64,000 nt of DNA from Allacma fusca. Lineage: Eukaryota > Arthropoda > Collembola > Symphypleona > Sminthuridae. A program made the translations under genes and the position numbers. Shown here piece after piece: positions 47,600-58,279 of this stretch. The stretch's first letter is position 1. Every line of letters starts with the position of its first letter. Where the stretch lies: positions 787,001-851,000 of the forward strand of contig OX359245.1 in assembly GCA_947179485.1 (NCBI GenBank), given 5' to 3'. The notes beneath the pieces are model-generated. The model saw nothing but the letters and a program-made list of their open reading frames with translations. It had not been told where the DNA came from and ran no database searches.

Positions 47600-48155
47600 G
47601 AATACAGGTATTTAATTTGAGTGGCTGATCAAGACGTGAAATCCATACTGGCTCAGGAAAGAACCTAAAGATCATACCTCAGGATGTATTTACAAACAAG
47701 GACCTAAAGGTGCTCTCTGTTTATTAAAACGAGTTGAAATTACTTCCTGCGGAACTACGGACTCTTAACGAGCTGAAAACTCCTAATGTTAGCAAAAACG
47801 CGTTGACTGAGCTATTACAAGATGTAGGATATCTAGTGAAGCTGTAATGAGTTAGCGTTGCTGCCTAGACAAATGGATAAGCTCTAGCAATTAGAACACC
47901 TAAACGTTTTTCAAACAAGGTAAAAGAAATATCTCGGGAGATTGGAGCTAACGAGGCTGCAAACTGGACTTTTCTTACAACAACAGATTTAATTCATTAC
48001 CAAAGGAGAACCTCATGGAGTTAGAAGTGCTTATTGTCAGAGCAATCTGTCAGACGACCCAATGGTCCTCAGGGAATCCAGCTATGCTCAGGGAGGTCCA
48101 CGAAGAAGTGATAAAATTTGGCGCCCCTAATATCTTTAAGAAACGCGCCTGCTAA
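47600..48155 (+). pseudogene. Leucine-rich repeat protein, broken
   Basis: Successive plus-strand segments fit about 23-residue leucine-rich repeats: LKIIPQDVFTNKDLKVLSVY, NELKLLPAELRTLNELKT, NVSKNALTELLQDVGYLVKL, LEHLNVF, NKVKEISREIG, FNSLPKE and LMELEVLIVR. Stops and frame changes separate them. Such repeats occur in CCR4-type deadenylases and in many regulators; the rest of the protein is not visible, so the exact type is open. It is divergent from MYG1 with less than 200 bp between. Confidence 0.68.
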
Positions 48156-49705
48156 GGTGTAATGCGATCTTTGTTAAGCCTCTTTAACAGTATGGATCTT
48201 TCACTGAATTGGACAAATATAGGCATACATCTATTGGTAAAATAGAGTGTCTTCCCTTTGAAATTTTACCTGCCAGAAATATTATTTGTCTGCGAAGAAT
48301 CTACCTGTCTTCCCACAAAAATCCTCTGCGTTTAATGGTTTCAAGATATTTTTACACAACCCTCTATATCGTCTTCATGGCGTCATTTTTCCGTCAAGTT
48401 TCGAAGTTGCACTTCTGCACATTCATTGCTAAAGGGGAGTATCAAACAGAGAATATATTCGACATGATTTCAATAATTTAAAACTGGTTACGTGATAAAT
48501 TGATAGAAACAAACAGTTTCCATAAAAGGCTTATATCTGGCGACCACTAGCAGTTGATACTTTAAGACCAGAAACCTTGTTAGCTGCAGACACCGGTGTT
48601 TCGTCCTATTTGGGACTCGTCAGTACAGCGCAAACAGAAAAAAATGACTAGCGACTGACTTCGTGAACCGTCAGTGGCAGAATGAAGATTGACGTAGAAA
48701 ATAAAAATATTATTTTCCCAACTTCAGTTGCTGCTCGAAATAATTCAATGTTTGTTTTTTGGAAAAGAGATGGTTACATCTCAATATCCATGGTGCTCAA
48801 CGGAGCAGCTATTTACAAAACTTGAATTCCGACCAGCGCGGATTGATTATAAAGAGGCAAAGAGTTTTTCATATCACGAATTTGATAATTTCAATAATTT
48901 AAAACTTTAATTAATTTAAAATCGTAATTCGACATGTTGTGTATACGTGTATATGATACACCTTGGGAGTGAAACCATATATAATGGAACTAAAACATTC
49001 GAAACAGACCAATGCAAAAGTTCCATGACGAAGTCGGGTAGTAAACATGCTTTTCCTTTAAATGTTTTGGGTTATATCATAGAGATGAGTTAACAGAAAG
49101 ATCTGATGTTCGTATGTTTTCAAGTGCCCTAAATTACTGGATGCAGACCCAGTATTATACATTTCGTTCAAAAAATATTTTGTGCTACCTACCATGTATT
49201 ATATTGATAATTTTCCCCATTTTTGCTCAAGCATCATACCTGTTGACGGCTGTTATTATTTTTCTACGCACTTTCTTTCTCCCTGGACAAAAGACCTTAT
49301 GCTTAAAAAATTATAAACAAAATGCCAAGGCAGTTGCACATCTTTGTGGATTCCCTTACACGATATGCTTTTGCGGATTTCCTGGGAGACAGCATCTTAA
49401 TATAGGGAGCCTTTTTTGGAAAAAAAAATGTTTACATGTTTTCTTGACAGACCAGTGCAGGTACTCAGAAATAAAGATGAACAATGAACGTGGAGCAGAT
49501 GTTTTTAGGTGGTGAAAAACCTTGATAAGAAATTCGGTTAATTACCTGAAGATTAGAAGGGACTGGGATTAAAGGATTTGTCGAAGACTCCCTAAGGATA
49601 AGGATGCTGAGGACAGGATAGACCGAGGATATCCTGCAAAGCCTGAAAGCCGCTAGGTTGGCTCTTGAGCAGAATGCTCGGCAATATTCACTAGTAAAAC
49701 CAAAA
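48156..49705. other. Stretch without recognised gene
   Basis: Frames of 90 codons (48209-48481) and 133 codons (49114-49515, hydrophobic by AT-rich composition) have no recognisable domain. A short coding-like patch with LEQNARQYSLVKPK lies at 49660-49705. Confidence 0.35.
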
Positions 49706-50910
49706 GTGGGCAAAATAGTTTGCCTCGCCTATATCCTACATATATTTTTAATGCACGATCGTACCTACATTATGCCTACAGTAGTGTCGCTAAAATAATT
49801 ATACCGACATATATGGAAGGAATATTCTCAAACCTACCTATATGCCCATTTTTTAAAAACGTTAACCATAGCCTACAAACAGTGAGCACAATATATTTAT
49901 CCTCCCCTGGGTGGCTCTACGTTCAACAATGAATAAGTTTTTACCTGTTGACCTTAGGACATCGGCAATTATCTTAAAATGTAGGTAATCATATTACCTA
50001 TTTAATTCTGTATTGTAATTTATTATAATATTATGCCCGCCAAATTTAAATTCGCCAAAGCGTCACAACATATAAAAATGACGCACAAATAGTTTATCCG
50101 CCCCTGGTGTCGTGACCCCCTGGTGACCTGGGAAAGTTATTATTGAAGCTTCTGAGAAGCATACAGCTTCCAGAGGCTATAAAAAGTAAAAATATTTGTG
50201 ATTTGGGATATTTAAAAATTTCGGTGTGATTCAGGTCCCTTTGAAGGTAAAATGTAGGAATTTTGGAATTAATTGTATTTAAAAATTATTTAAACACCTG
50301 TGGTGGCATGTACACATGCAAATATTGTACAAAAACACTGTTTTTAGATATTCGACCTAAAAACGGTCGAAAAAAAATTTTTACGATCGTGCTTACCTTA
50401 ATTATGGGACACCACCCGAGTTGTTTAACATTGGAGGGAGATCCCGCCGGCCCCCGCCTAGTTGACTCCGCCGACCGATGCCTCAAAATTGATCAGCAGG
50501 TACAAATAATAGTAACCTAAAAGATTTTGAACAAAATTCCAGAAATTTCATTCGTGATCAGACCCACAATGCTGATAGTGTAAAGTCTTAGTAACTTTTT
50601 GCTTAAGCAGACAACGACAGCAGAACGACCTAGGTCACTGGGCATATCGGTTGAGTCATAGGTTAATATATATATTATATGGGTCATCACCTACCATTTA
50701 TTAGTTAAATAAATCATGTTTAAATTACCTGTGACTGAAGTCAAATTGGGGTTCTCCCGGCGTTATACGTTTTATTAATTTATCCCAAACTTAGGTATAT
50801 CATACATAATTACAGTACCTACACTAACAATAGGTTATGTATAGTATGTATGATAGCGCTTTTATCGCAAACAAACATAATAACATTATTTATGAACTAT
50901 GAAATACCTG
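49706..50910. repeat. GCCTAC-word repeat element, copy 2
   Basis: Left end GTGGGCAAAATAGTTTGCCT and a block from 50741 (CAAATTGGGGTTCTCCCGGC) match copy 1 at 22325-23285. The interior (about 49950-50740) is unrelated between copies, so one copy has an insertion or replacement. Confidence 0.65.
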
Positions 50911-51269
50911 ACGGACAAGTGATTTCCATAGTAATCGAGAGATTCAGGCCTCCAGAACTTCTTTTTCAGCCCAATGGGTCTTGAGTTTAAGGGCATCTAC
51001 CAAACAATGTACGATTTCATCATGAAGTGTGATGTTGATATTAGGAGAGAGCTATGGGAACATTGTTCTTTATTTCCAAATCCTTCTCAGATCCTTCGAG
51101 GACTCCCCTTTTTCTATTCTTAAGCTCTGCTTCTACTCCGACTCCAAAATTTCTGCAATCCTCATTCTTATTATGAGATATATTCCTTCTCATATCAATG
51201 AATCTTTCTTATGACCCGATCACAATCTCCAATCACTGAACACTAGTCCCCTACACAAACATTCAAAAA
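50911..51269. other. Gene-free stretch
   Basis: Nothing recognised. Confidence 0.4.
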
Positions 51270-51435
51270 ATTCAGACCTCTCTCTGACACTCTTCTTCCC
51301 CCACATCTCTTCTTCTCCGAATCTTCTCTTCCACTCTTCAACCCATCTCTTTCATCTCTTCTTCTACTCTTCCACTCTCCTTCTGCTCCTACAGTTCTCT
51401 TATACTCTGTTCCTTCTTCTCTTACAGTTCTTTGG
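51270..51435 (+). repeat. Polypyrimidine tract
   Basis: The plus strand is almost only C and T, built of TCTTCTTC/TCCACTCT-like words. The 92-codon minus frame at 51243-51521 is its purine-rich complement. Confidence 0.85.
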
Positions 51436-52001
51436 CACGTTAGAGATTTTAAATATAACTCTAAATAATAATCTATCGTCAATGGAACATGCAATTTCAT
51501 GGCATGTGTGAGAAGTAGCATGGATTATCAATGCTTAATGGCAAGAATATCACAATTTGGTTGCAAAATGAATAAATGAGCCATTTTAGGTTTTGTGTGA
51601 ATCAAGGATTCAATTCTAAAGTTTACTGCTTTAATTAGTTTAATATTTCGTTACAAATGTTACAGATCACTACATAACTGGTTTGACCAGTTTACTATTA
51701 TTATATTAGTTAATATCACTGTTTTGAAGTTCTATGTTTTAACTTAGGTGCTTTTGCCGTGTAGATATTTGCATACAAGTGACGATGAATTTTTAGTTGC
51801 TTGAATAACATCTGCATTTGAGGATGTTTAGTAGAACACGTTTTGGGTTCTATATATATATTATGAGCAAAATGTAACAAAGTTCATATAAAACACGAAA
51901 TTATCAAACACCTTTAGAACTATGTAATTGCAAAGTAGTCCAATATACTGTCGTTTGCTGTGGATTTAAGTGACTAAACACATTTAGGTGATGCATTTAA
52001 A
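51436..52001. other. Gene-free stretch
   Basis: Nothing recognised. Confidence 0.4.
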
Positions 52002-52235
52002 AGTTTCAAATTCCAACTCACCCTGAATCGAGCACTTTGTGGGCTGTTTAAACACAGTAATAGCATTACTACTATTGTCACTGCAATTATTTTATAAACA
52101 GATCGATGAAATGTCACCATTATGTACAGACTATTATACTGACCTATTGTTTAAGAACCAGCGTAGGATCGATAGATGGTTTCTGTCTTGGACCAAAAAT
52201 AAACCGCTACTAACCTCTATTTCAACTAAAGGGGT
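52002..52235 (+). repeat. Direct repeat, copy 1
   Basis: About 230 bp closely match 52910-53143 in the same orientation. Both are open in the same frame (with KQIDEMSPLC and KNQRRID in common), so the repeat may come from coding sequence. Confidence 0.8.
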
Positions 52236-52909
52236 TTGCGAGAGGAGAGAAAATTCAGCGTTTGAAATACAATATGTGCACTGCTACAGTTTAGGAGCTC
52301 TATGGAATTCATTGTATCAGTGCAAATGGCTATACGAAGCGCATATGTGTATATATACAGTCATATATGTACAGATCTTCTAAGTACATAGTCATTTGAA
52401 TTTACTCGTGTTTTAATAGGATCGTAATATTCTTATTCTAGGCTAAATGACTATTTTATTTGCAACATCATGTAATGAACTACATTTGGCATGAGCCAAA
52501 TAATAGAATGATCCATATATGCCCTGATATTGCCTAGGATTGTGTTTAGTTCTGATGATTAGTGACTCATGGATATAACGACACTTCGTGATATCATAAC
52601 TTGAGCTGATGTTTATACGTTTCCATAGAAATATTATTGTCAGATGTCAACTATTTTAGTACCAGGTACTCTAGAATAGGGAGGCAGAAGGACACTGTCC
52701 CCTCATAAAAATTCTGGGCCAGTCTATGCAACTTTACCCAAATTTTTCAGGAATGGAATTATCTTTTGCTGAATTTCCACTACTAAAACTGACGGAAATG
52801 TGTTATAAAATTTAAATATTTGTTAAAGAAGAAATTTCGACATCTTCTAAACAAGCATGTTCTCAGCCTGTAACAAAGTATTTGTTATTCATTTTGTTTG
52901 TTCAAGGTA
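52236..52909. other. Gene-free stretch between direct repeats
   Basis: No supported feature. Confidence 0.4.
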
Positions 52910-53143
52910 ATTCTAATATTCCAACTCACCATAAATTGAGTCCTTTGTGGACCGTTTTAACACAGTAATCACATTATTACACATATCACTGCAATTATTT
53001 TATAAACAAATCGATGAAATGTCACCATTATGTATAGACGATTATACTGACCTATTTTTTAAGAACCAGCGGAGGATCGATAGCTGGTTTTTGTCTTGGA
53101 TAAAAAACAAAATGCTACTAACCTCTGTTTCAACTAAAAGGAA
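52910..53143 (+). repeat. Direct repeat, copy 2
   Basis: Second copy of the 52002-52235 repeat, joined in frame to the coding remnant that follows. Confidence 0.8.
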
Positions 53144-53579
53144 TTTCGCGGAATTGTTCATCAAAACCTTCGATGTTGTGCAGTGTGATAGGTTTCTGGC
53201 CTCCACAGATGGTAGAGCCACCGTTTGTATGCGTTTTGCTGAAGACGAGGAGCTTATGAAGTTTTCCCCTGTCAAGCGGATATATATGCTTTTAAAGAGC
53301 TCGCATGAGAACGAGACATGCTACTCGATTAGCAGATATCTCGAATATCCTCCGATAACTCCTGATCATCAACGATAATACCGCAGAGAAAAAGATTCTC
53401 AGCTTCAAAGATTTCGTCAAACAGACAAACAAGTTGATACTGAACGAGGCATGACTGATATGTAACGGTTGCGGCCTTCTTTCGGATGCTTCAATACTGG
53501 CAAGGCTGCTAAAGCAACTGCGAACTAATAATACAACCTTGGTTAGACTGTTGCGATGGGTCTTTGCTAGGCCCTGAAA
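53144..53579 (+). pseudogene. Coding remnant, unidentified
   Basis: A frame continuing from the repeat reads FAELFIKTFDVVQCDRFLAS, ATVCMRFAEDEELMKFSPVK and RIYMLLKSSHENETCYSI; after frame change it goes on as KKILSFKDFVKQTNKLILNE, LICNGCGLLSDASILARLLK and ends RWVFARP. Coherent coding composition over about 140 codons, no intron, at least one frameshift and one stop. I do not recognise the family. Confidence 0.45.
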
Positions 53580-53874
53580 ATGATTTTTGCTATAAATAAC
53601 AATTCTCTTGCCTTGCAACGCTCATAGACACCATAGATTTGCTCACAGGGCTGCTCGCACTGGATACACATGGAAGGTCTTCCAGACGAACTGAGAGATT
53701 GTGGTAATCCTCAAATTCGTCGAGCCCTACATGAACACATTTATAGTTTTAATTAGTTAAAGACGCGAAGTGAAATATATATAATATATTAAATAAGGGT
53801 AGAAGTTCACTTTTTTCATGAACACATACCTGTTCGAGGCCACAAAATACATGGTCATATAACGAAAGTATCTT
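53580..53874. other. Spacer with weak coding character
   Basis: The minus strand has a short patch with CIQCEQPCEQIYGVYERC near 53630-53680 that may be another remnant; otherwise nothing. Confidence 0.3.
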
Positions 53875-54125
53875 TGGCCAGACTGCCTTTGACGGTGACA
53901 TCGTCGAAAATGTCAACCCAGACGTTCCTCTGTTGTTGTCTGGACTATTACAGGGTATATCTCGAGGCCTGCAGTGTCCCATATAAGTGCGTTTATTATG
54001 TCATTGTCTATCTTATATGTTACAGTGCCAAACTCGACGACCACGGCGGCCTTAGAGTCTGCAGAAAACTCTTTTCTCAAGAGCTTTGACAGGTTTGTTT
54101 TTCACAATGTCTAGTTCCTAGTCAG
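53875..54125 (-). pseudogene. Rab11-like small GTPase, N-terminal fragment
   Basis: Rab GTPases direct vesicle traffic. The minus strand reads KTNLSKLLRKEFSADSKA, VEFGTVTYKIDNDIINA and LIWDTAGLEIY, corresponding to the end of the P-loop (GK-T-N-L), the switch I region and the WDTAG(Q/L)E switch II motif. The GVEF element is the Rab11/Ypt31-type sequence, here V-V-E-F in place of I-G-V-E-F. The P-loop glycines are damaged upstream and the guanine-specificity motifs downstream are lost; a last patch is NVWVDIFDDVTVKGSLAKD. It is intronless and head to head with the VPS13-like remnant. Confidence 0.8.
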
Positions 54126-54425
54126 CACTATCTGCAAGAGGTAGCCAAAGCTTTCTTTATTTGTTGTTGTTTGCATGTAAACAAATGTTTGGTAATTTAT
54201 ATCATGGAAGACAGTTGCTTAAGATCTAAATGGGAAAAATTCAGGTCTCAAATCCAGGTAATTTTACAATCTCAGGGTCCCATATAGTGTCCAATGATCA
54301 AACATATAGAGCATATGTGGAGTGTGTGAAGCCTGAGGTGTCAGACCTTTAATGTCCTACCAAAGTTTACTTGAAATAGACGACTTTGTGAGTCGTATTT
54401 GTATCAAAAATACTCACAAAGATTC
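54126..54425. other. Short region between divergent remnants
   Basis: May hold the damaged 5' ends of both the Rab11-like and VPS13-like remnants; nothing firm. Confidence 0.35.
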
Positions 54426-54669
54426 TGATAAAGGCGCTAAACAAGTTCCTTGTGAACTACATAGAGAACATAGACAATCATCACCTAGAACTTGGCATAT
54501 TCAGGTAAGGAATCTTCAGATCGAAGTATTAGCCATTACTAGAATATTTGTGGGGAGGGTGACTTTCAATCACGTTGGATCGCTTCAGGTGCTCATACCG
54601 TGGATAAGCTTCAACAGAAGGCCTATCGAGATATACGTCAAGGATGTTGACTTACGGCGTGGTAGATAA
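54426..54669 (+). pseudogene. VPS13-type chorein N-terminal domain, fragment
   Basis: VPS13 proteins are bridge-like lipid transporters at membrane contact sites and start with a conserved chorein motif. The plus strand reads NKFLVNYIENIDNHHLELG in one frame (family L-x-x-(Y/F)L-x-x-Y-V-x-N-L-x-x-x-x-L-x-L-x-(I/L)), then after a frame change NLQIEVLAI, VTFNHVGSLQVLIPWISF and RRPIEIYVKDVDL (family V-x-x-(G)-x-(V/I)G-x-L-x-(L/I)-x-(I/V)PW, then P-(V/I)-E). The spacing between parts is right for the family. The remaining several thousand residues are absent. Stops at 54667. Confidence 0.78.
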
Positions 54670-54989
54670 CTTGAAATTGGCTTTAAAGGGAACTTGGATT
54701 TCACCTTGCAATTTCCTTCAACAGTTTTTCAAACATGAAGGAAAATTAGAAGAATAGTTTTAAGCACGACGAATTATAGAAAACACAACCGCCACTCCAC
54801 ATGATAATGAGTTCCAGCTTCTATGCATATCGCTGCATGCATGTTTTGTAGTGGAGATGACAATGGTCTTGTCTGGATCATTTATATTGGACCGTTATTG
54901 GTCTAGTCCGGTCTGATTCAACATTTAAACCATATCCGATACAATTGGTACAGTTTCAGTGCAAGATCAGGCCTGTCAAAACTGTCGTG
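54670..54989. other. Gene-free stretch
   Basis: Nothing recognised. Confidence 0.4.
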
Positions 54990-56820
54990 GTCTTAAAATA
55001 AAACTTTGTGTTAACGAAATTCCATCTAACATTAAAACTCACATTTCTAGGGGAAAAGAAGAATTTGACAGGATAAATTGGAAATCACGAGAGGAGAGGG
55101 GAAGAGTTGAGAGAAGAACCTGGAGATTTGGATTGGATTTATAAAAATTTGGTTTGTTTTATGAGCACTTAAACGGCAGAGATATCTCACAGATGAATAA
55201 ATGCGAGAAGAAGAGAAAAACCACAATAATTTTAGGACTTTCCCATTTGATTCCAAGGACCTTGGCAACTTTGGAAAACAATGAAACCTGAGTTGTGATA
55301 TGTTGTGAGGGACAGAAAAAAATTACAGAAAATAGGAGCAGAGGAGGAGGTGGCCAGATAATTTGTTGTGGCCTTGTGAGAGGGCAGAAGGTAAGTGTCG
55401 ACTATTTAGTGAAAATGAAGGTAAAAACGGAGAAGGCTGGTGGAGCTTGTGCTTCACAAATGTAATCCCTTTCAGCTAATTACCCGCAAACAGCCTAATA
55501 TCGCGTCAGGGAACGCTCAAATGTTAATGGACGTGGAGCCCATACTCATCCCAATAAGCAAAAATCCCCTCAAGTCCGTGAAGGGACAAATCTTGGAAAT
55601 AACACTTCCCTTAACCATTACACGTTTAATGTAGAGTCCACCACACGTTTTAATAGATGTTTATTCTAAATGCTCAGTTCTCTCCTTCTATACGCAATTA
55701 ACATTGTGCTTTACCATTTTAATGTACGGAAATAACCCATGTAACAAATGAAAACTGACATATCTGGGGGAAGGAAGAATTTGACAGCATCAAATGGTAA
55801 TCACTAGAGGAGAGGAGAGGAGAACCTGGATGTCGTTATTGGATTCACAAAAAATGTGCTGTTTTTCATGATCACATTGATCGTAGAGATTTCCCACAGA
55901 GGCATAAATGCAAAGCGGGTACAACCACTTTATTTTTGGCACTTTCCTGTTTGATTCCAAGGACATTGGCAACGTTGGGAAAAATGCGACACCTGATTTG
56001 TAAACTTTTGTGGGGGACTGGAAAAACTTAATATAAATAAAGGAAAATATAAGCTGACAGAGAGGTGGCTAGAGAATTTGTTGTGGTTTGTGAGAGGACA
56101 GAAGGTAACTGAGTCCACTATTCAGGGAAGATGGGGGTAAAACCTAAGAGGGCCGGTGGAGTGTGTGCTTCCAAAATTGATTCCCTTTCAGATCCTAACT
56201 CCTATCCAGCCCATTATGGCTTCAAGGAATTCCCCAATTTTAACAGACGTGCAGGCCACACTCATCCCAATATGCAAAAACGCCTTCAGGGCCGTGGAGT
56301 GACAAATTTCGGAAACATCACTGCCCTAAACCACTACGGATTTGCTGTAGTGTCTGTTATCGCACGTTTTAATAGAGTTAAATTCTAGAGGCTCTATCCT
56401 CTCCCTCTATACGCAATTAACATTGTGCTTATATTTTATTATACGAAATTAACCCATGGAAAAAATGAAAACTCGCATTTCTGGGTGAAAGAAAGAATTT
56501 GACCGGATAAAATGGTTATCACGAGATTAGAGGAGAGGCGAGGAGAAGAGAATCTGGAGTTCCAGATTAGATTCACAAAAATGTGTTGTTTCATAAAACT
56601 TTGACGGCAGAGATATCCCACAGAGGAATAATTGTGAGGAGAGAAGAACAATAATACTTTTAGCGCTTTCCCATTTGATTCCGAGGACTTTGACAACTTT
56701 GGGGGGAAATGCAAAACCTGAGTTGTGACATGTTGTGAGGAACAGGAAAAAATTCGAGGAAGTAGGGGCGGACGCAGAGTTGGCAGGATGGTCTGTTTAT
56801 ACTTTGTGAACGGACAGAAG
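54990..56820 (+). repeat. 717-bp tandem repeat, about 2.5 copies
   Basis: The landmark AAAACTCACATTTCT recurs at 55034, 55751 and 56468, exactly 717 bp apart. Units are AG-rich on the plus strand (GAGAGGAGAGG patches). The third copy stops at about 56820, exactly where the BET-like gene remnant starts. Confidence 0.92.
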
Positions 56821-57475
56821 CTCGTTGGTGATCGAGTAATACACGGGAACCATGCTACCGTCTACCGGCTCAATAAATGATCAGTTGTTGACCTAGCGTT
56901 TGCTTCTCCAGGTCCGCAATAACCTCGGCACAAAACTTATACTCCTGTGTCTTCATAGTCTGAATCGGCTTGACATTCCTCATGGGCTGCTTAGGCCTCG
57001 ACACTTTTCCTCCTCTCCGCAATTTAATTGGGCATCGAGCCCATCATCTCGTTATAGACAGACTCTGCGCAGACTCCGCCCCCACGGATTTTATTCACAG
57101 CAGTTGCTGAACATCAGATTCATGTCCGAGGCGAAGTCTTCTTGGCTCGTGTATGCGCGTGAGTCTTCTTAATCGTCGACAGGTCCATCAGGTGCTATTG
57201 GTTATTAATTGGTTTTTAAAATCAGTAAAATTTGTAGTATGAATACCTTACATTCCAGAACCTTTATTTTGAATTTTATCTGAATGGCATAGTCAGGAAT
57301 GTCCATCTTCACGGGGTCCACAGGTTAAAGAAACGCGTTGCGCTTGAACTTGGCCAGTACCTGGGAGCAGTGTTTGAGCTGGTTTTCTATCAAAACTTCC
57401 TTGGAACTAGCTTCTTCCTCAATTCTTTTGGAAGTGCAATGGCAAGTATTCACAAAAACCTGTATATGCTTGTTT
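56821..57475 (-). pseudogene. Double-bromodomain (BET/Bdf1-like) protein, broken and truncated
   Basis: BET proteins bind acetylated histones through two bromodomains. On the minus strand, bromodomain 1 reads NQLKHCSQVLAKFKRNAF, PVDPVKMDIPDYAIQIK, an insertion of about 80 bp, then MDLSTIKK and, after a frame change, SQEDFASDMNLMFSNC followed by CE-stop-NP where the family has (Y)N-P with the acetyl-lysine-binding Asn. Bromodomain 2 begins FCAEVIADLEKQ and continues EPVDGSMVPVYYSITNE, where it is cut off by the tandem repeat at 56820. Several stops and frameshifts are present. The insertion contains a 57-bp GTAAGG...AATAG segment that could be a short intron. Confidence 0.8.
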
Positions 57476-57529
57476 ATATGCTTGTTTTGCAACAACGACT
57501 TAAACGGTACGCACACACTAACTTACATG
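57476..57529. other. Short spacer between divergent remnants
   Basis: Separates the BET-like remnant from the plus-strand remnant. Confidence 0.3.
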
Positions 57530-58000
57530 AGCACTAGAAAGCCATGGCCCAGCCAGAGGGGATTTCTGGAAGGCATTTATCAAACGTACCACCCAACCTC
57601 TCCGCTTCACAAGGAGCTACTCGTCTATCCTTATCAGCTCCACTACCAGAAAATTCATGAGATCTGCACAGAAAATATAGATGAAAAATATGAAATTCCG
57701 TTGATGAGAAATATGAATTACCCTTGGGCTTCGTATCTTGCTAGGGAATCTGTGCAGTCGATTTAGAATGGTTTTCTGCAGATGCTATTAGCTCCTTCTA
57801 AATGTGAACCCATAGAGGTTGGTTCTATGCAAAACAAATTCAAAATAGGTTTCGATAAAACGGGTATGGAGAACAAGGTCAACGAAACGATGGTCTGGAA
57901 GCTTCGTGCTTGTCCGGGATGCTTACGAAAGACACTGAATAGCTTCAAAAGGGATGGATGTGAGAACGGTTCTTCTCTGGACATGCGAAGAAGCCTGTAA
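57530..58000 (+). pseudogene. Coding remnant, unidentified
   Basis: From an ATG at 57530 the plus frame reads MSTRKPWPSQRGFLEGIYQ, LLVYPYQLHYQKIHEICTEN and MRNMNYPWASYLARE to a stop at 57764-57766, then continues in a further frame (57782-58000) with KFKIGFDKTGMENKVNETM and WKLRACPGCLRKTLNSFKR. It looks like one broken gene of at least 150 codons. The overlapping minus frame is also open over 57763-58026, so the strand of the second part is uncertain. Family unknown. Confidence 0.4.
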
Positions 58001-58266
58001 AATGCAACCAAATGCACCTCCGGCAAGTTAAAGGGCGTGTTTGTGCTTGAGTATATGATTTAGACATTTCGCAAGTTCTTCTCTGATTGCAAAAGCATAA
58101 CAATGTTTTCGTGGAGCTGCCTCAGAACCACGACGTTCGCATCCCTAGGCACGCCCGTTTCTTCAGGGTAGTTGCTGCTTGGATTGTTTTTCATCACTCC
58201 ATACATACTGATCGACGTTGACTCCCACCAGGTGTCGTATTTTTGTGAATCTCCATGGAAGCTCAT
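57960..58266 (-). pseudogene. CDK-like protein kinase, N-lobe fragment
   Basis: Minus-strand segments read KYDTWWESTSISMYGVM (a degenerate glycine loop, Y-G-V-V in the family), EETGVPRDA and VVLRQLHENIVMLLQS, the last two matching the CDK-type EGVPxxxIRE and L-(H/N)-x-NIV-x-L region. A further NTPFNLPEVHLVAFYRLLR corresponds to the segment before the HRD motif (x-L-P-x-V-x-x-x-x-x-Q-LL). The catalytic HRD and DFG motifs are not visible, and the PSTAIRE-like helix is partly lost. Downstream sequence overlaps the plus-strand remnant. Confidence 0.55.
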
Positions 58267-58279
58267 TTCTGAATTTCAC

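Noticed and set aside
49114..49515. 133-codon plus-strand frame with hydrophobic composition
   Set aside because: AT-rich sequence gives hydrophobic codons by chance; no family pattern, no coherent neighbours.
57763..58026. Continuous minus-strand frame as the body of the CDK-like kinase
   Set aside because: No HRD, DFG or APE motif is visible in it, so only the N-lobe part is called; most of this frame may be the shadow of the plus-strand remnant.
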